A stretch of DNA of 25,199 nt from a virus. The translations under genes and the position numbers were made by a program. Every line of letters starts with the position of its first letter. The stretch's first letter is position 1. Under the pieces are notes generated by a model. It did no database searches and was not told where the DNA came from. It saw only the letters and a program-made list of their open reading frames with translations. This document shows positions 1-7,343 of the stretch, piece by piece. Location of the stretch: IMG/VR virus record IMGVR_UViG_3300017743_000111, positions 1-25,199 of that record; one strand, 5' to 3'.

Positions 1-195
1 ACTAGGCAATATAATAAGTTATCGCCTAAGATGAAAAAAGCTGTAGATATGGTTTTTAGAGCTGCTGATAAATCAGCAGATGTAATCGCTGACTTTGAGA
101 AGAATGTCAAAGCGGCCTCTAAAATGTATAATGTTAAAGTGAACGATTTAATGAAATACTTTGACAAAGAAACATTAACAATTTTAAGAAGATAA
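1..195 (+). CDS. C-terminal end of an unrecognised protein (5' truncated)
   Basis: An open frame enters from the left edge in frame 1 and ends at a TAA at 193-195, leaving 64 residues. The fragment is helical and lysine-rich, with short stretches such as KMKKAVDMVF and EKNVKAASKMY. It lies just upstream of a small structural-protein cluster and gene 21, where T4 carries the portal gene 20 and the small head-core genes 67 and 68, so a head-associated or core protein is possible by position only. I do not recognise the family. The 18-base gap to the next gene holds that gene's ribosome binding site. Confidence 0.55.
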   Translation, partial: TRQYNKLSPKMKKAVDMVFRAADKSADVIADFEKNVKAASKMYNVKVNDLMKYFDKETLTILRR

Positions 196-213
196 AGGTA
201 AAGGGAATAGCAT

Positions 214-588
214 ATGGCAATATCAACAAGAACTCTATCAGATACTAGAGGTTTTGCAAAAGTATTAGTGGAATTTACAAATGACAGCGCTACCACAACC
301 GTAATTGACGCTTCTGGATTAGACGCACACCAAAATGGTGGGCAGTTAAAAATTAGAGGTCTAAAATTTGCGCTTACAGGTTACGCTACATTATCATTTA
401 TAAAAAATGGTGCAACAGCAGAGAAAGCAATATCACTATCAGGTAGTGATGTTTATAACGCAGGTACAATTGTGAATTCAGCAGGTGCTGCTACACATGC
501 AACCGATGGTGATATTTCAATCACAACGGTAAGTGCAAGTGGTTATGTTGTAATTGAAGTAGTAAAAGACAATTTTAATTATAGTTAA
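214..588 (+). CDS. Small virion-associated protein, paralog 1 of 3
   Basis: This 124-residue protein is rich in beta-prone Ser/Thr/Gly/Val residues and has no signal peptide or membrane segment. It is the first of three tandem genes sharing one plan: an N-terminal beta segment, a DAS-x-L motif near residues 33-37, a central strand-rich block (LKFALTGYATLSF) and a C-terminal segment ending in VVIEVVKD. The start is supported by AAGGG at 201-205, 8 bases before ATG. Its place just before the prohead protease and the all-beta composition suggest a structural or head-decoration protein, but that is inference. It is the most diverged of the three. Confidence 0.7.
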   Translation: MAISTRTLSDTRGFAKVLVEFTNDSATTTVIDASGLDAHQNGGQLKIRGLKFALTGYATLSFIKNGATAEKAISLSGSDVYNAGTIVNSAGAATHATDGDISITTVSASGYVVIEVVKDNFNYS

Positions 589-590
589 TA

Positions 591-992
591 ATGGCGATCA
601 TTACTGAAACATTAGCTGATGATAATAAAAAAGTTATTGTTAAAGCAAATGGTTTAGGTGGTGAAACAAAACAAACATTATTAGACGCAAGTATTTTATC
701 AGGCGCAACGTCAAGTCCTAACTTGTCAATTGCACACTTGTATTACGAGATACTCGGTTCGGGAAATTTAACTTTTTTCTTTGACGCTGAGACAGATGAA
801 CAAGCTGCAACACAATTTAGTGGACGTGGTAATTACGGTTTGAAGAAAAACGAACCACGAATTAAACAAGAAGACACAGGCATAACACTTGTCAATCCGA
901 CAGGTGACGTGCTTGTGTCATCTGATAGTACGGTGTCAACATATAATATAGTAGTAGAATTTAGAAAAGAAAAAGGATTTACAAATGGCTGA
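591..992 (+). CDS. Small virion-associated protein, paralog 2 of 3
   Basis: This 133-residue protein starts two bases after the previous stop, so it is probably translationally coupled. It aligns by eye with both neighbours: LLDASIL near the N terminus, then a strand block LSIAHLYYEILGSGNLTFFF, an SGRG turn, and a C-terminal PTGDVLVSS followed by NIVVEFRK. The PTGDVL block and the EFR ending recur in paralog 3, so these two are the closest pair and probably arose by tandem duplication. Role unknown; a virion structural protein is the best guess from composition and position. It overlaps the next gene by 8 bases. Confidence 0.7.
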   Translation: MAIITETLADDNKKVIVKANGLGGETKQTLLDASILSGATSSPNLSIAHLYYEILGSGNLTFFFDAETDEQAATQFSGRGNYGLKKNEPRIKQEDTGITLVNPTGDVLVSSDSTVSTYNIVVEFRKEKGFTNG

Positions 993-1377
993 TACAGTTT
1001 CAAGCTTAACAATCGCAGATACTTCAGGTGTCAAGTTTACAACTAAACTTACAAACTTCTCTGACGGTACAGGTGAGACCCTAGTCAAAAAAGTTGACGC
1101 TTCTGAATTAACTTTTATGACAGAGGATGGAAATAGAAAAATATCAAAGTTATATTATTCTATTAATACGTCTGACAGTAAGTCAGCAGTAGAACTTATA
1201 TGGGATGGCGAAACTAACGCTACCGCAGTTTTATTGTCTGGTCAAGGTTTTTTCGATTTAAGAGCAGATGGTAATGAGATAACAAATAACTCGACAACAC
1301 CTACAGGTGATGTTTTACTATCTACAAAAAATTTTGCAAATGGTGATAATTACACGATTATTGCCGAGTTTAGATAA
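985..1377 (+). CDS. Small virion-associated protein, paralog 3 of 3
   Basis: This 130-residue protein is the third tandem copy. It shares KVDASEL, the strand block ISKLYYSINTSDSKSAVELIW, SGQGFFDL, PTGDVLLST and a final IIAEFR with paralog 2. AAAGGA at 970-975, inside the end of paralog 2, is a good ribosome binding site for the ATG at 985. A late promoter for gene 21 follows directly. No enzymatic motifs are visible. The repeated unit may form a homologous or hetero-oligomeric decoration or neck element, which is inference. Confidence 0.7.
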   Translation: MADTVSSLTIADTSGVKFTTKLTNFSDGTGETLVKKVDASELTFMTEDGNRKISKLYYSINTSDSKSAVELIWDGETNATAVLLSGQGFFDLRADGNEITNNSTTPTGDVLLSTKNFANGDNYTIIAEFR

Positions 1378-1384
1378 TAATTTG

Positions 1385-1392
1385 TATAAATA
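1385..1392 (+). promoter_or_regulatory. T4-type late promoter (TATAAATA) for gene 21
   Basis: An exact match to the T4 late promoter element TATAAATA lies 29 bases before the gene 21 start, between paralog 3 and gene 21. A gp55 late sigma factor is encoded in this window, and in T4 gp55 recognises this element. Transcription would start near 1398. Confidence 0.75.
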
Positions 1393-1421
1393 TTAGTAGA
1401 GAAATTAAGAGATAGATACTT

Positions 1422-2066
1422 ATGAAGCTAATTACCGAAGAAATAGAACAAGCGGAATACATTGTAGAAGAAACTAATGGCAAAAAAAATTATGCCATCA
1501 AAGGTATCTTTATGCAATCTGACATCAAAAATAAAAATGGCAGAATGTATCCAAAAGAGATTCTTCAAAGAGAAGTTGTTAGATACAACAGAGAATTTAT
1601 CAATAAAAACAGAGCATTTGGCGAACTAGGTCATCCAGACGGTCCCACCGTCAACCTAGAAAGAGTTAGTCATATGATTAAAGCTCTGTATCCAGAAGGC
1701 AATAATTTTATCGGAGAAGCAAGAGTCCTAGACACACCATATGGAAAAATTGTGAAGTCACTTATAGATGAAGGTGCAAGATTAGGCGTTTCTTCCCGAG
1801 GTATGGGCACACTATCAAATAGTCAAGGTGCCAATGTAGTTAACAACGATTTTTACCTTGCGACAGCAGCTGATATAGTTGCTGATCCATCTGCTCCAGA
1901 CGCTTTTGTAGAAGGCATAATGGAAGGCAAAGAATGGATTTGGAATAATGGGATTTTGAAAGAAGCAGAGGTTAAAGAATTAAAAGTACAGGTTGAGAGT
2001 AAAGAACGAATCGCAAGAGCAGAGAAAAATGCTATTGTGTTTGAGAATTTTCTTAAAAAGCTGTAA
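1422..2066 (+). CDS. 21: Prohead core scaffold protein and protease gp21
   Basis: This is the T4-like prohead maturation protease. It is assembled inside the procapsid, activates itself, and cleaves the scaffold (gp22) and major capsid protein (gp23). The 214-residue protein has the family hallmarks: a KNKNGRMYP segment near residues 36-44, the catalytic His in GELGHP (His71), and the serine motif GVSSRG (Ser124-Ser125). Its length matches T4 gp21 (about 212). It sits in the canonical 21-22-23 order and has its own late promoter. The ribosome binding site is weak (AAGAGA upstream of the start). Identity is secure; which of the two serines is the nucleophile is left open. Confidence 0.95.
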   Translation: MKLITEEIEQAEYIVEETNGKKNYAIKGIFMQSDIKNKNGRMYPKEILQREVVRYNREFINKNRAFGELGHPDGPTVNLERVSHMIKALYPEGNNFIGEARVLDTPYGKIVKSLIDEGARLGVSSRGMGTLSNSQGANVVNNDFYLATAADIVADPSAPDAFVEGIMEGKEWIWNNGILKEAEVKELKVQVESKERIARAEKNAIVFENFLKKL

Positions 2067-2069
2067 TTT

Positions 2070-2077
2070 TATAAATA
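2070..2077 (+). promoter_or_regulatory. T4-type late promoter (TATAAATA) for gene 22
   Basis: An exact TATAAATA lies immediately after the gene 21 stop and 63 bases before gene 22. The expected start site near 2083 would put a hairpin (2084-2098) at the very 5' end of the transcript. Confidence 0.75.
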
Positions 2078-2083
2078 ATAGTT

Positions 2084-2098
2084 GACTATTTTATAGTC
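2084..2098 (+). other. 5'-terminal hairpin of the gene 22 transcript
   Basis: GACTAT and ATAGTC form a perfect 6-bp stem around a TTT loop. It begins about one base after the start site predicted from the upstream late promoter. No T-run follows, so it is not an intrinsic terminator. A 5' stem-loop could protect the mRNA of an abundantly made scaffold; that is inference. Confidence 0.45.
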
Positions 2099-2140
2099 CA
2101 ATTATTGCAATTTTAATATAAAAAGAAGAGGAAAACTAAA

Positions 2141-3610
2141 ATGGAAAACGGTAAAACTGACGCTATGGCGCCGAAAAAAAATGCCGCTCCAGCAGAAGCA
2201 CCTAAAACTTTAGGGGCAACTATTCAGAATGTTATCACTAAGGCTATCACAAGCCCAACTGATGGCAAAATTGATTTCGCACAAGGGGTAAACCACATTA
2301 CTGGTGACCCACAACAAAAAAGTGCAAAACCTGCTGAGCCAATGCAATCTCTTAAAGCTAATTACGACATGAAACCTAAGTCTGAAACTTATGAAGACAA
2401 GGAAGAAGTTAAAGAAGCTGACGAGAAAGAAAAAGAAAAGATGATGAAAGCACAAGCTGACATTAAAAAAATGAACGCTCAAGTAAATGACAAAGAAAAA
2501 GAAATGAAAGAAGCGGAAGACCATAAGAAATCTGACATGATCAAAGCTGAGATTGAAAAGATGAAAGAAACTATGGCTGACAAAGAAAAAGAATTAAAGG
2601 CGCAAGCTGATAAGGAAAAAGAAATGTCAGAGGGCGAAATGCCTAAGGCTGCTTTAGACGCTTTGAAAAAGTCGCAAGACAAAAAAGAAACTGCTCACGA
2701 TGGTGAGAAGAAAGACATCAAATCTCAAAAAGACAAAGAGATGAAAGAAGAGTCTGAAGACGAAAAGAAAAAAGACATCAAAGCAAATAAAGAACACGAC
2801 AAAGAAGTTAAAGAAGAAGACGAAAAAGAAGATAAAAAAGATATTAAAGCTTCTGCAAAAGATAAAGTAAAAGACATGGATATGAAAGAAGACGTAGCTG
2901 CTCTTACAGATGGTGAAGAACTATCGGAAGAGTTTAAAGCAAAAGCTGCTACAATTTTCGAATCTGCTGTTAAAGCAAAACTTGTAGAAGAAATTGAAAA
3001 ATTAGAAGGCGAATACGAATCAAAAGTTGCTGATAAAGTTGAAGAAACTAAATCAGAAATCGTAGAAAAAGTTGACGCTTATCTAAATTACGTTGTCGAG
3101 TCTTGGATGAAAGACAACGAATTGGCTATCGAAAAAGGTCTAAAGGCAGAAATTACTGAAGACTTTATTGGTGGCATGAAGAAACTTTTTGAAACTCATT
3201 ACATTGATTTACCTGAAAGTAAATTTGATGTTGTTGAGGATCAAGCTGCAACAATCATTAAGTTAAAAGAAGATATGAACAAAACATTAGAATCTAATGT
3301 AGAGTTAAATCAGAAAATTGGCGAATTTGCTAAAGACGACATTATAAATGACGTATCTAGTGACCTTGCTGAAACTGAAACTGAAAAACTTAAAGGTTTA
3401 GCAGAAAGTATTGAGTATGTGGATGCTGCTGATTATAGAACGAAAGTAGAAACAATTAAAAATTCTTACTTTCCGAAATCAAAAGCAAGTGATACTGAAT
3501 CTAATGAAGTAGCTGCAACAGATAACATGACTTCGGATGCTTTTGTATCTGAGTCAATGGCTGCATACACAGCTGCAATTAGTAAAAACCAAGCTAAGAA
3601 GTTATACTAA
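2141..3610 (+). CDS. 22: Prohead core (assembly scaffold) protein gp22
   Basis: This is the major internal scaffold of the prohead, around which gp23 assembles and which gp21 later degrades. The 489-residue protein has an Ala/Pro-rich N terminus (residues 1-70), then a very long charged tract of Lys/Glu/Asp repeats (about 80-250, many KEKEMKE-like units), then a helical C-terminal domain (about 255-489). T4 gp22 is about 270 residues, so this copy is much longer, mainly through the repetitive coiled-coil tract. The ribosome binding site AAGAGG (2126-2131) lies 9 bases before ATG. Identity rests on composition plus its position between genes 21 and 23. Confidence 0.88.
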   Translation: MENGKTDAMAPKKNAAPAEAPKTLGATIQNVITKAITSPTDGKIDFAQGVNHITGDPQQKSAKPAEPMQSLKANYDMKPKSETYEDKEEVKEADEKEKEKMMKAQADIKKMNAQVNDKEKEMKEAEDHKKSDMIKAEIEKMKETMADKEKELKAQADKEKEMSEGEMPKAALDALKKSQDKKETAHDGEKKDIKSQKDKEMKEESEDEKKKDIKANKEHDKEVKEEDEKEDKKDIKASAKDKVKDMDMKEDVAALTDGEELSEEFKAKAATIFESAVKAKLVEEIEKLEGEYESKVADKVEETKSEIVEKVDAYLNYVVESWMKDNELAIEKGLKAEITEDFIGGMKKLFETHYIDLPESKFDVVEDQAATIIKLKEDMNKTLESNVELNQKIGEFAKDDIINDVSSDLAETETEKLKGLAESIEYVDAADYRTKVETIKNSYFPKSKASDTESNEVAATDNMTSDAFVSESMAAYTAAISKNQAKKLY

Positions 3611-3621
3611 TAACTTTTTAG

Positions 3622-3637
3622 TAGTTTAATTAAACTA
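3622..3637 (+). other. Palindromic hairpin in the 22-23 intergenic region
   Basis: TAGTTTAATTAAACTA is a perfect 16-base palindrome between the gene 22 stop and the gene 23 ribosome binding site. The flanks (CTTTTTAG before, AAAAG after) can extend the stem. It could be a partial terminator, an RNA-processing site or a stability element setting gp23 output relative to gp22. I see no TATAAATA element in front of gene 23. Confidence 0.4.
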
Positions 3638-3662
3638 AAAGAGAAAAAGGAGAGATAAAAAT

Positions 3663-5054
3663 ATGTTTTTATCAGAATCTATACAAAACAAGTGGCAGCC
3701 TGTTTTAGACCATCCTGATCTTCCAAAGATCGGTGATAGTTATAAAAGAGCAGTCACTTCTGTTGTACTAGAGAACCAAGAGAAAAGTTTAAAAGAAGAC
3801 GCTCAGTTTATGTCTGAGTCGGCTCCTTCAAACGCTACTGGTTCATCTATACAAAACTGGAATCCAATTCTTATCAGTTTAGTTAGAAGAGCAATGCCAA
3901 ATCTTATCGCTTACGATATTTGTGGCGTACAACCTATGTCAGGACCAACTGGTCTTATATTTGCAATGAGAAGTAGATTCTCTAGTCAATCTGGCACAGA
4001 AGCTTTATTTAACGAAGCTGATTCAGACTTCAGTGGTAGAAATGCTGCTGGTTCTTCAACGAACACTGGATTCTCACAAACTGCACAGAATGGTGAAAAC
4101 CCTGCTGTGCTTAATGACGCACCAATCCCAGCTGCAGGTCCAAACTACACAACTGGTACTGGTATGACAACAGCTGCGGCTGAAGCTCTAGGCGATGCTA
4201 GCGGAAACGCTTTCGCTGAGATGGCTTTCTCAATTGAGAAATCAACTGTGACTGCTAAATCAAGAGCTCTTAAAGCTGAATACACTATGGAACTTGCTCA
4301 AGACTTAAAAGCAATCCATGGTTTAGACGCTGAAACAGAATTATCAAACATCCTATCTGCTGAGATCCTTGCGGAAATCAACAGAGAAGTTGTAAGATCA
4401 GTTTACAGAGGCGCTGAAGTAGGTGCTGCTGATAACGATAATTCAGACGCTGCAATTAACACAACAACTGCTGGTATCTTTGATTTAGATACTGACTCAA
4501 ACGGAAGATGGTCTGTTGAAAGATTCAAAGGATTAATGTTCCAAGTAGAGAGAGACGCAAACACTATCGCTCAAAGAACGAGAAGAGGAAAAGGTAATAT
4601 AATTATCTGTTCTTCAGATGTTGCCTCTGCATTACAAATGGCTGGTGTTTTAGACTACACTCCTGCGTTAAACAACAATTTAAATGTTGATGACACAGGT
4701 AACACTTTTGCTGGTGTATTAAACGGTAAATACAAAGTATATATCGACCCATATGCTGCAAACTTGGCGTCTAACGCTTCACCTGCTAAACAATACTATG
4801 TTGTTGGTTATAAAGGTACTTCACCTTATGACGCTGGTATTTTCTATTGCCCATATGTGCCACTACAAATGGTAAGAGCAGTAGGACAAGACTCATTCCA
4901 ACCAAAAATTGGTTTCAAAACTAGATATGGTCTAGTAGCGAACCCATTTGCTGGTAGCGATGTGACTGGTACTGGTTCAATCACTGCTGATGGCTTAACT
5001 GCATTATCTTCTAACAGATATTACAGACGAGTACAAGTAGCGAACATCATGTAA
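3663..5054 (+). CDS. 23: Major capsid protein gp23
   Basis: This is the hexamer-forming shell protein of the head. The 463-residue protein carries the characteristic T4-like block VRRAMPNLIAYDICGVQPM near residues 72-90, followed by PTGLIFAMRSRF; the C terminus has the expected GFKTRYGLVANPF. The segment FMSE|SAPS places a likely gp21 cleavage after Glu52, in line with N-terminal propeptide removal in T4 gp23. It is shorter than T4 gp23 (521), as in many marine T4-like phages. A strong ribosome binding site (AAGGAGAG, about 3648-3655) precedes the ATG, fitting very high expression. A strong terminator follows. Confidence 0.97.
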   Translation: MFLSESIQNKWQPVLDHPDLPKIGDSYKRAVTSVVLENQEKSLKEDAQFMSESAPSNATGSSIQNWNPILISLVRRAMPNLIAYDICGVQPMSGPTGLIFAMRSRFSSQSGTEALFNEADSDFSGRNAAGSSTNTGFSQTAQNGENPAVLNDAPIPAAGPNYTTGTGMTTAAAEALGDASGNAFAEMAFSIEKSTVTAKSRALKAEYTMELAQDLKAIHGLDAETELSNILSAEILAEINREVVRSVYRGAEVGAADNDNSDAAINTTTAGIFDLDTDSNGRWSVERFKGLMFQVERDANTIAQRTRRGKGNIIICSSDVASALQMAGVLDYTPALNNNLNVDDTGNTFAGVLNGKYKVYIDPYAANLASNASPAKQYYVVGYKGTSPYDAGIFYCPYVPLQMVRAVGQDSFQPKIGFKTRYGLVANPFAGSDVTGTGSITADGLTALSSNRYYRRVQVANIM

Positions 5055-5075
5055 TAGTTTGTGCAAACAAATTCT

Positions 5076-5104
5076 AAAGAGGGGGCTTCGGCCCCCTTTT
5101 TTTT
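5076..5104 (+). terminator. Strong rho-independent terminator after gene 23
   Basis: GGGGGC and GCCCCC pair around a TTCG tetraloop (5081-5096), with A/U pairs extending the base, and a run of eight T follows. This is a textbook intrinsic terminator and the GC-richest short segment in the first half of the window. It closes the head-gene transcript. Confidence 0.93.
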
Positions 5105-5106
5105 AG

Positions 5107-5114
5107 CATAAATA
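5107..5114 (+). promoter_or_regulatory. Possible late promoter variant (CATAAATA)
   Basis: CATAAATA differs by one base from the TATAAATA late element and lies directly after the gene 23 terminator, where a new transcript would be expected. The downstream ATG at 5120 is so close that the lipoprotein message would be nearly leaderless; the promoter may serve mainly the tail gene at 5319. Confidence 0.35.
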
Positions 5115-5119
5115 AAAGT

Positions 5120-5314
5120 ATGAAATATCTACTAATCCTCTTAACAATTTTTATAGTTTCTTGTTCGAAACCATCAGTAAGCGTGTGGGATAAATTATGG
5201 GATAGAATAGATAATATGAAAGAAGAAGATAAGGTATCAGAGTCAGATCAAAAACTGATACAAGAAGCGACTGAAAAAGAGTGGCAAGAAGTAGATAAAC
5301 AAACAGATAAATAG
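5120..5314 (+). CDS. Small predicted lipoprotein
   Basis: This 64-residue protein has a short Lys-positive N terminus, a hydrophobic core (residues 3-13) and a lipobox-like IVSC ending at Cys15, so it reads as a signal-peptidase-II substrate anchored in a membrane. The mature part is hydrophilic and charged (WDKLWDRID, then many Glu/Lys), with no further membrane segment. A lipoprotein amid virion genes is unusual. Candidate roles are superinfection exclusion (as for small lipoproteins of other phages) or the outer-membrane subunit of a spanin pair; no inner spanin partner is visible beside it. There is no good ribosome binding site before the ATG. Confidence 0.6.
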   Translation: MKYLLILLTIFIVSCSKPSVSVWDKLWDRIDNMKEEDKVSESDQKLIQEATEKEWQEVDKQTDK

Positions 5315-5318
5315 TAGC

Positions 5319-5945
5319 ATGACTACTACAAAAGCATTAGATAGACAACCAACTAAATTTGACTATGCAGAACCTACAAAGTTTAGGTTTGGCGTAACCA
5401 AACTTCCTAAAGTAGAGTTTTTCTGTACGGCTGCAAACATACCTGGTATATCACTAGGTCAAGCAAGTATGCCTACACCTCTTAAAGACATACCTATACC
5501 AGGCGATAAATTAGATTATGATAATTTAACTATACAATTCTTGGTAGATGAAAGTTTAGAAAATTACAGAGAAATACATGGTTGGTTAACAGGTCTTGGT
5601 TTTCCTAAAGACCATGAACAATTTAGAAATCTACAAAACGCAGGAAGTGACAGATTTCCTACAACAAATAGTGTAAGTCTCAACAAAGAACTAGGAAAAG
5701 TAAGTACGGCAGTACAAGATGATGGTGGTCTATATTCAGACGCAACTTTATTTGTATTATCAAGTAAAAACAATGCAGCTTTAGAAGTTAGATTTAGAGA
5801 TATATATCCTATATCATTATCTGGTTTAGACTATAATCAACAAGAAACTGATATACAGTATCTAACTGCTAGTGTGACCTTTGCATATAAGATATACGAA
5901 TTTGCAGCTGTGTCAGGTGGCAGAACCATAGAAACTACATCATAA
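5319..5945 (+). CDS. Tail-tube-fold structural protein (gp19/gp54-like)
   Basis: This 208-residue protein has the layout of T4-like tail tube proteins: an opening strand FRFGVTKLPKVEFFCTAANIPGI (about 22-44), a pivot IPIPGDKLDYDNLTIQFLVDE (about 53-73), a helix ENYREIHGWL, and a C-terminal strand set with the typical LSGLDYNQQETDIQYLTASVTFAYKIYEF ending. T4 gp19, gp48 and gp54 share this fold. I cannot decide whether it is the tube protein, a baseplate tube initiator, or the tail-completion protein that some marine relatives carry after gene 23, so no symbol is given. It follows the lipoprotein gene by 4 bases. Confidence 0.75.
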   Translation: MTTTKALDRQPTKFDYAEPTKFRFGVTKLPKVEFFCTAANIPGISLGQASMPTPLKDIPIPGDKLDYDNLTIQFLVDESLENYREIHGWLTGLGFPKDHEQFRNLQNAGSDRFPTTNSVSLNKELGKVSTAVQDDGGLYSDATLFVLSSKNNAALEVRFRDIYPISLSGLDYNQQETDIQYLTASVTFAYKIYEFAAVSGGRTIETTS

Positions 5946-5948
5946 AGC

Positions 5949-5976
5949 TTGATTTTTTGAGTAGTTATGATATAAT
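5949..5976 (+). promoter_or_regulatory. Sigma-70-type promoter upstream of uvsY
   Basis: TTGATT (5949-5954), a 16-base spacer and a perfect TATAAT (5971-5976) lie in the 76-base gap before uvsY. Start near 5983. This is a good host-polymerase early promoter for the recombination block. Confidence 0.65.
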
Positions 5977-5995
5977 ATCCATAGGATAAAATATC

Positions 5996-6003
5996 CATAA
6001 ATA
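5996..6003 (+). promoter_or_regulatory. Possible late promoter variant (CATAAATA) before uvsY
   Basis: CATAAATA, one base off the T4 late element, lies 18 bases before the uvsY ATG and downstream of the sigma-70-type promoter. Together they would allow both early and late expression of uvsY. The uvsY ribosome binding site AAAGGTG follows at about 6007-6013. Confidence 0.35.
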
Positions 6004-6021
6004 TAAAAAGGTGAATACATA

Positions 6022-6450
6022 ATGACGTTAGAAGAAATACAGACAATGGCAGATAAAGACTTGAAGATCAATGATGTTGAACTTGATTTAGAATCTTTAA
6101 AGACGCCACAATTACACAACAAATATTCAAAGTACCATTCAAAATATAAAAATCTTTTAAAGGTTGCTGAACAAGATTTAGCAAGAATTGTAAGAGAGAA
6201 GTGGGAATACTACACAGGTAAAGCAGACCCTAGTGTATACCAAGAAAAACCTTTTAATCTAAAAGTATTAAGACAAGACGTTGACAAATACGTTAAGTCA
6301 GATAGTGATGTTAATAAACTAGAACAAAAGGTAACATATATAGAAACAACGGTAGATTATTTAGAGAAGACTCTAAAAATTATATCAAATAGAACATTTA
6401 CTATTAAGAATGCTATAGATTGGAAAAAGTTTACTTCAGGAGTTATTTAA
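6022..6450 (+). CDS. uvsY: UvsY recombination mediator
   Basis: UvsY loads the UvsX recombinase onto gp32-coated single-stranded DNA during recombination-dependent replication. The 142-residue protein matches T4 UvsY (137) in length and layout: an N-terminal acidic helix, a conserved basic block HNKYSKYHSKYKNLLKVAEQDL (about residues 33-54), KWEYYTGKADP (about 60-70), and a C-terminal helical pair (DVNKLEQKVTYIETTVDYLEKTLKII...FTIKNAIDW). The stop overlaps the next start (TAATG), so the following oxygenase gene is probably coupled to it. In relatives uvsY also lies downstream of gene 23. Confidence 0.93.
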   Translation: MTLEEIQTMADKDLKINDVELDLESLKTPQLHNKYSKYHSKYKNLLKVAEQDLARIVREKWEYYTGKADPSVYQEKPFNLKVLRQDVDKYVKSDSDVNKLEQKVTYIETTVDYLEKTLKIISNRTFTIKNAIDWKKFTSGVI

Positions 6451-7343
6451 TGCAATTAAGAAATTCATACATGTTTTACAAGAGTGCTATCAAGCCAGAT
6501 GTATGTAAGAAAATTATATCACATGGTTTATCAAAGATGGTTGTGGATGAAAGTCATGGTGTATCAAAAGTAGCTGCTACCTTTGATGGTAAAGAAAAAG
6601 GTGGCATAGATAGTCAAGGCAGGAAGATGTCTGATACTATGATAACAGGAGGCGCAAACAGAGAAACGCTTGCTAAAAAAGGCATTGACGTTGAAAGAGC
6701 CTATGTAAGAGATAGTGATATTTCATGGTTGAATGACAAATGGTTATACGATTTATTTCATCCATATATACATCACGCAAACGCACAAGCAGGTTGGAAC
6801 TGGAAGTGGGATTTTTCTGAGTCATTTCAGTTTACAGTATATCACGGTAGAAAAGAAAATGGTGGTTTCTATGGTTGGCATGCTGATGGATCATCTGATT
6901 TTAGAAGTGCATATAAAGCAGCTGTAAAAGTAAAAGATGGTAAGGTACCACAATTTAAACCACCTAAAAGAGATGATAAAGGTTTTGTGATTATGAGACC
7001 TGATGGTAAACCTGAACCTGACATGAGAGGAGCTGATATACCTCTTAAAAGAGATAAGAAATCTTTAGCACCTGGATTTACTGATAATATACATATGTGG
7101 GATAAAGTAAGAAAAATAAGTATGACTGTTAATCTAACTAATCCTAATAATTATGCAGGTGGTAATCTAAAGTTTGATTTAGGCGCTCACGCAGGTAAGA
7201 AAAGATTTAAGGTATGTGAAGAAATAAGACCTCAAGGATCAGTTATCATATTCCCTAGTTTTACATATCATTGTGTCACACCTTGTACAAGAGGAACTAG
7301 ATACTCATTAGTATTGTGGAGTTTAGGAAAACCATGGCAATAA
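6450..7343 (+). CDS. 2OG-Fe(II) oxygenase-like protein A
   Basis: This is a predicted 2-oxoglutarate- and Fe(II)-dependent dioxygenase with a double-stranded beta-helix fold. Counting from ATG 6450 (AGGAG at 6438-6442, 7 bases upstream, decides this start over the longer reading frame at 6420), the iron ligands are His144-x-Asp146 in YGWHADG and His274 in FTYHCVTP; Arg284 in GTRYSLVLW is the likely 2OG-binding residue. A lysine/proline-rich insertion (about 155-215) separates the two halves of the barrel. The substrate cannot be read from the sequence. It is the first of five tandem oxygenase-like genes and is coupled to uvsY. Confidence 0.85.
   Translation: MQLRNSYMFYKSAIKPDVCKKIISHGLSKMVVDESHGVSKVAATFDGKEKGGIDSQGRKMSDTMITGGANRETLAKKGIDVERAYVRDSDISWLNDKWLYDLFHPYIHHANAQAGWNWKWDFSESFQFTVYHGRKENGGFYGWHADGSSDFRSAYKAAVKVKDGKVPQFKPPKRDDKGFVIMRPDGKPEPDMRGADIPLKRDKKSLAPGFTDNIHMWDKVRKISMTVNLTNPNNYAGGNLKFDLGAHAGKKRFKVCEEIRPQGSVIIFPSFTYHCVTPCTRGTRYSLVLWSLGKPWQ

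Noticed and set aside
2210-2682. Two minus-strand frames opposite gene 22, rich in Phe/Ser
   Set aside because: They mirror the GAA/AAA repeats of the scaffold gene (antisense TTC/TTT), so the hydrophobic translation is an artefact.
5306-5313. GATAAATA as a late promoter before the tail-tube-fold gene
   Set aside because: It lies within the last codons of the lipoprotein gene and only 5 bases before the next ATG; a one-base mismatch is easily reached by chance in AT-rich DNA.
5975-6003. Repeated ATATCCATA units between the tail gene and uvsY as an operator
   Set aside because: Only two short copies with AT-rich spacing; they overlap the promoter but are too short to claim as a binding site.
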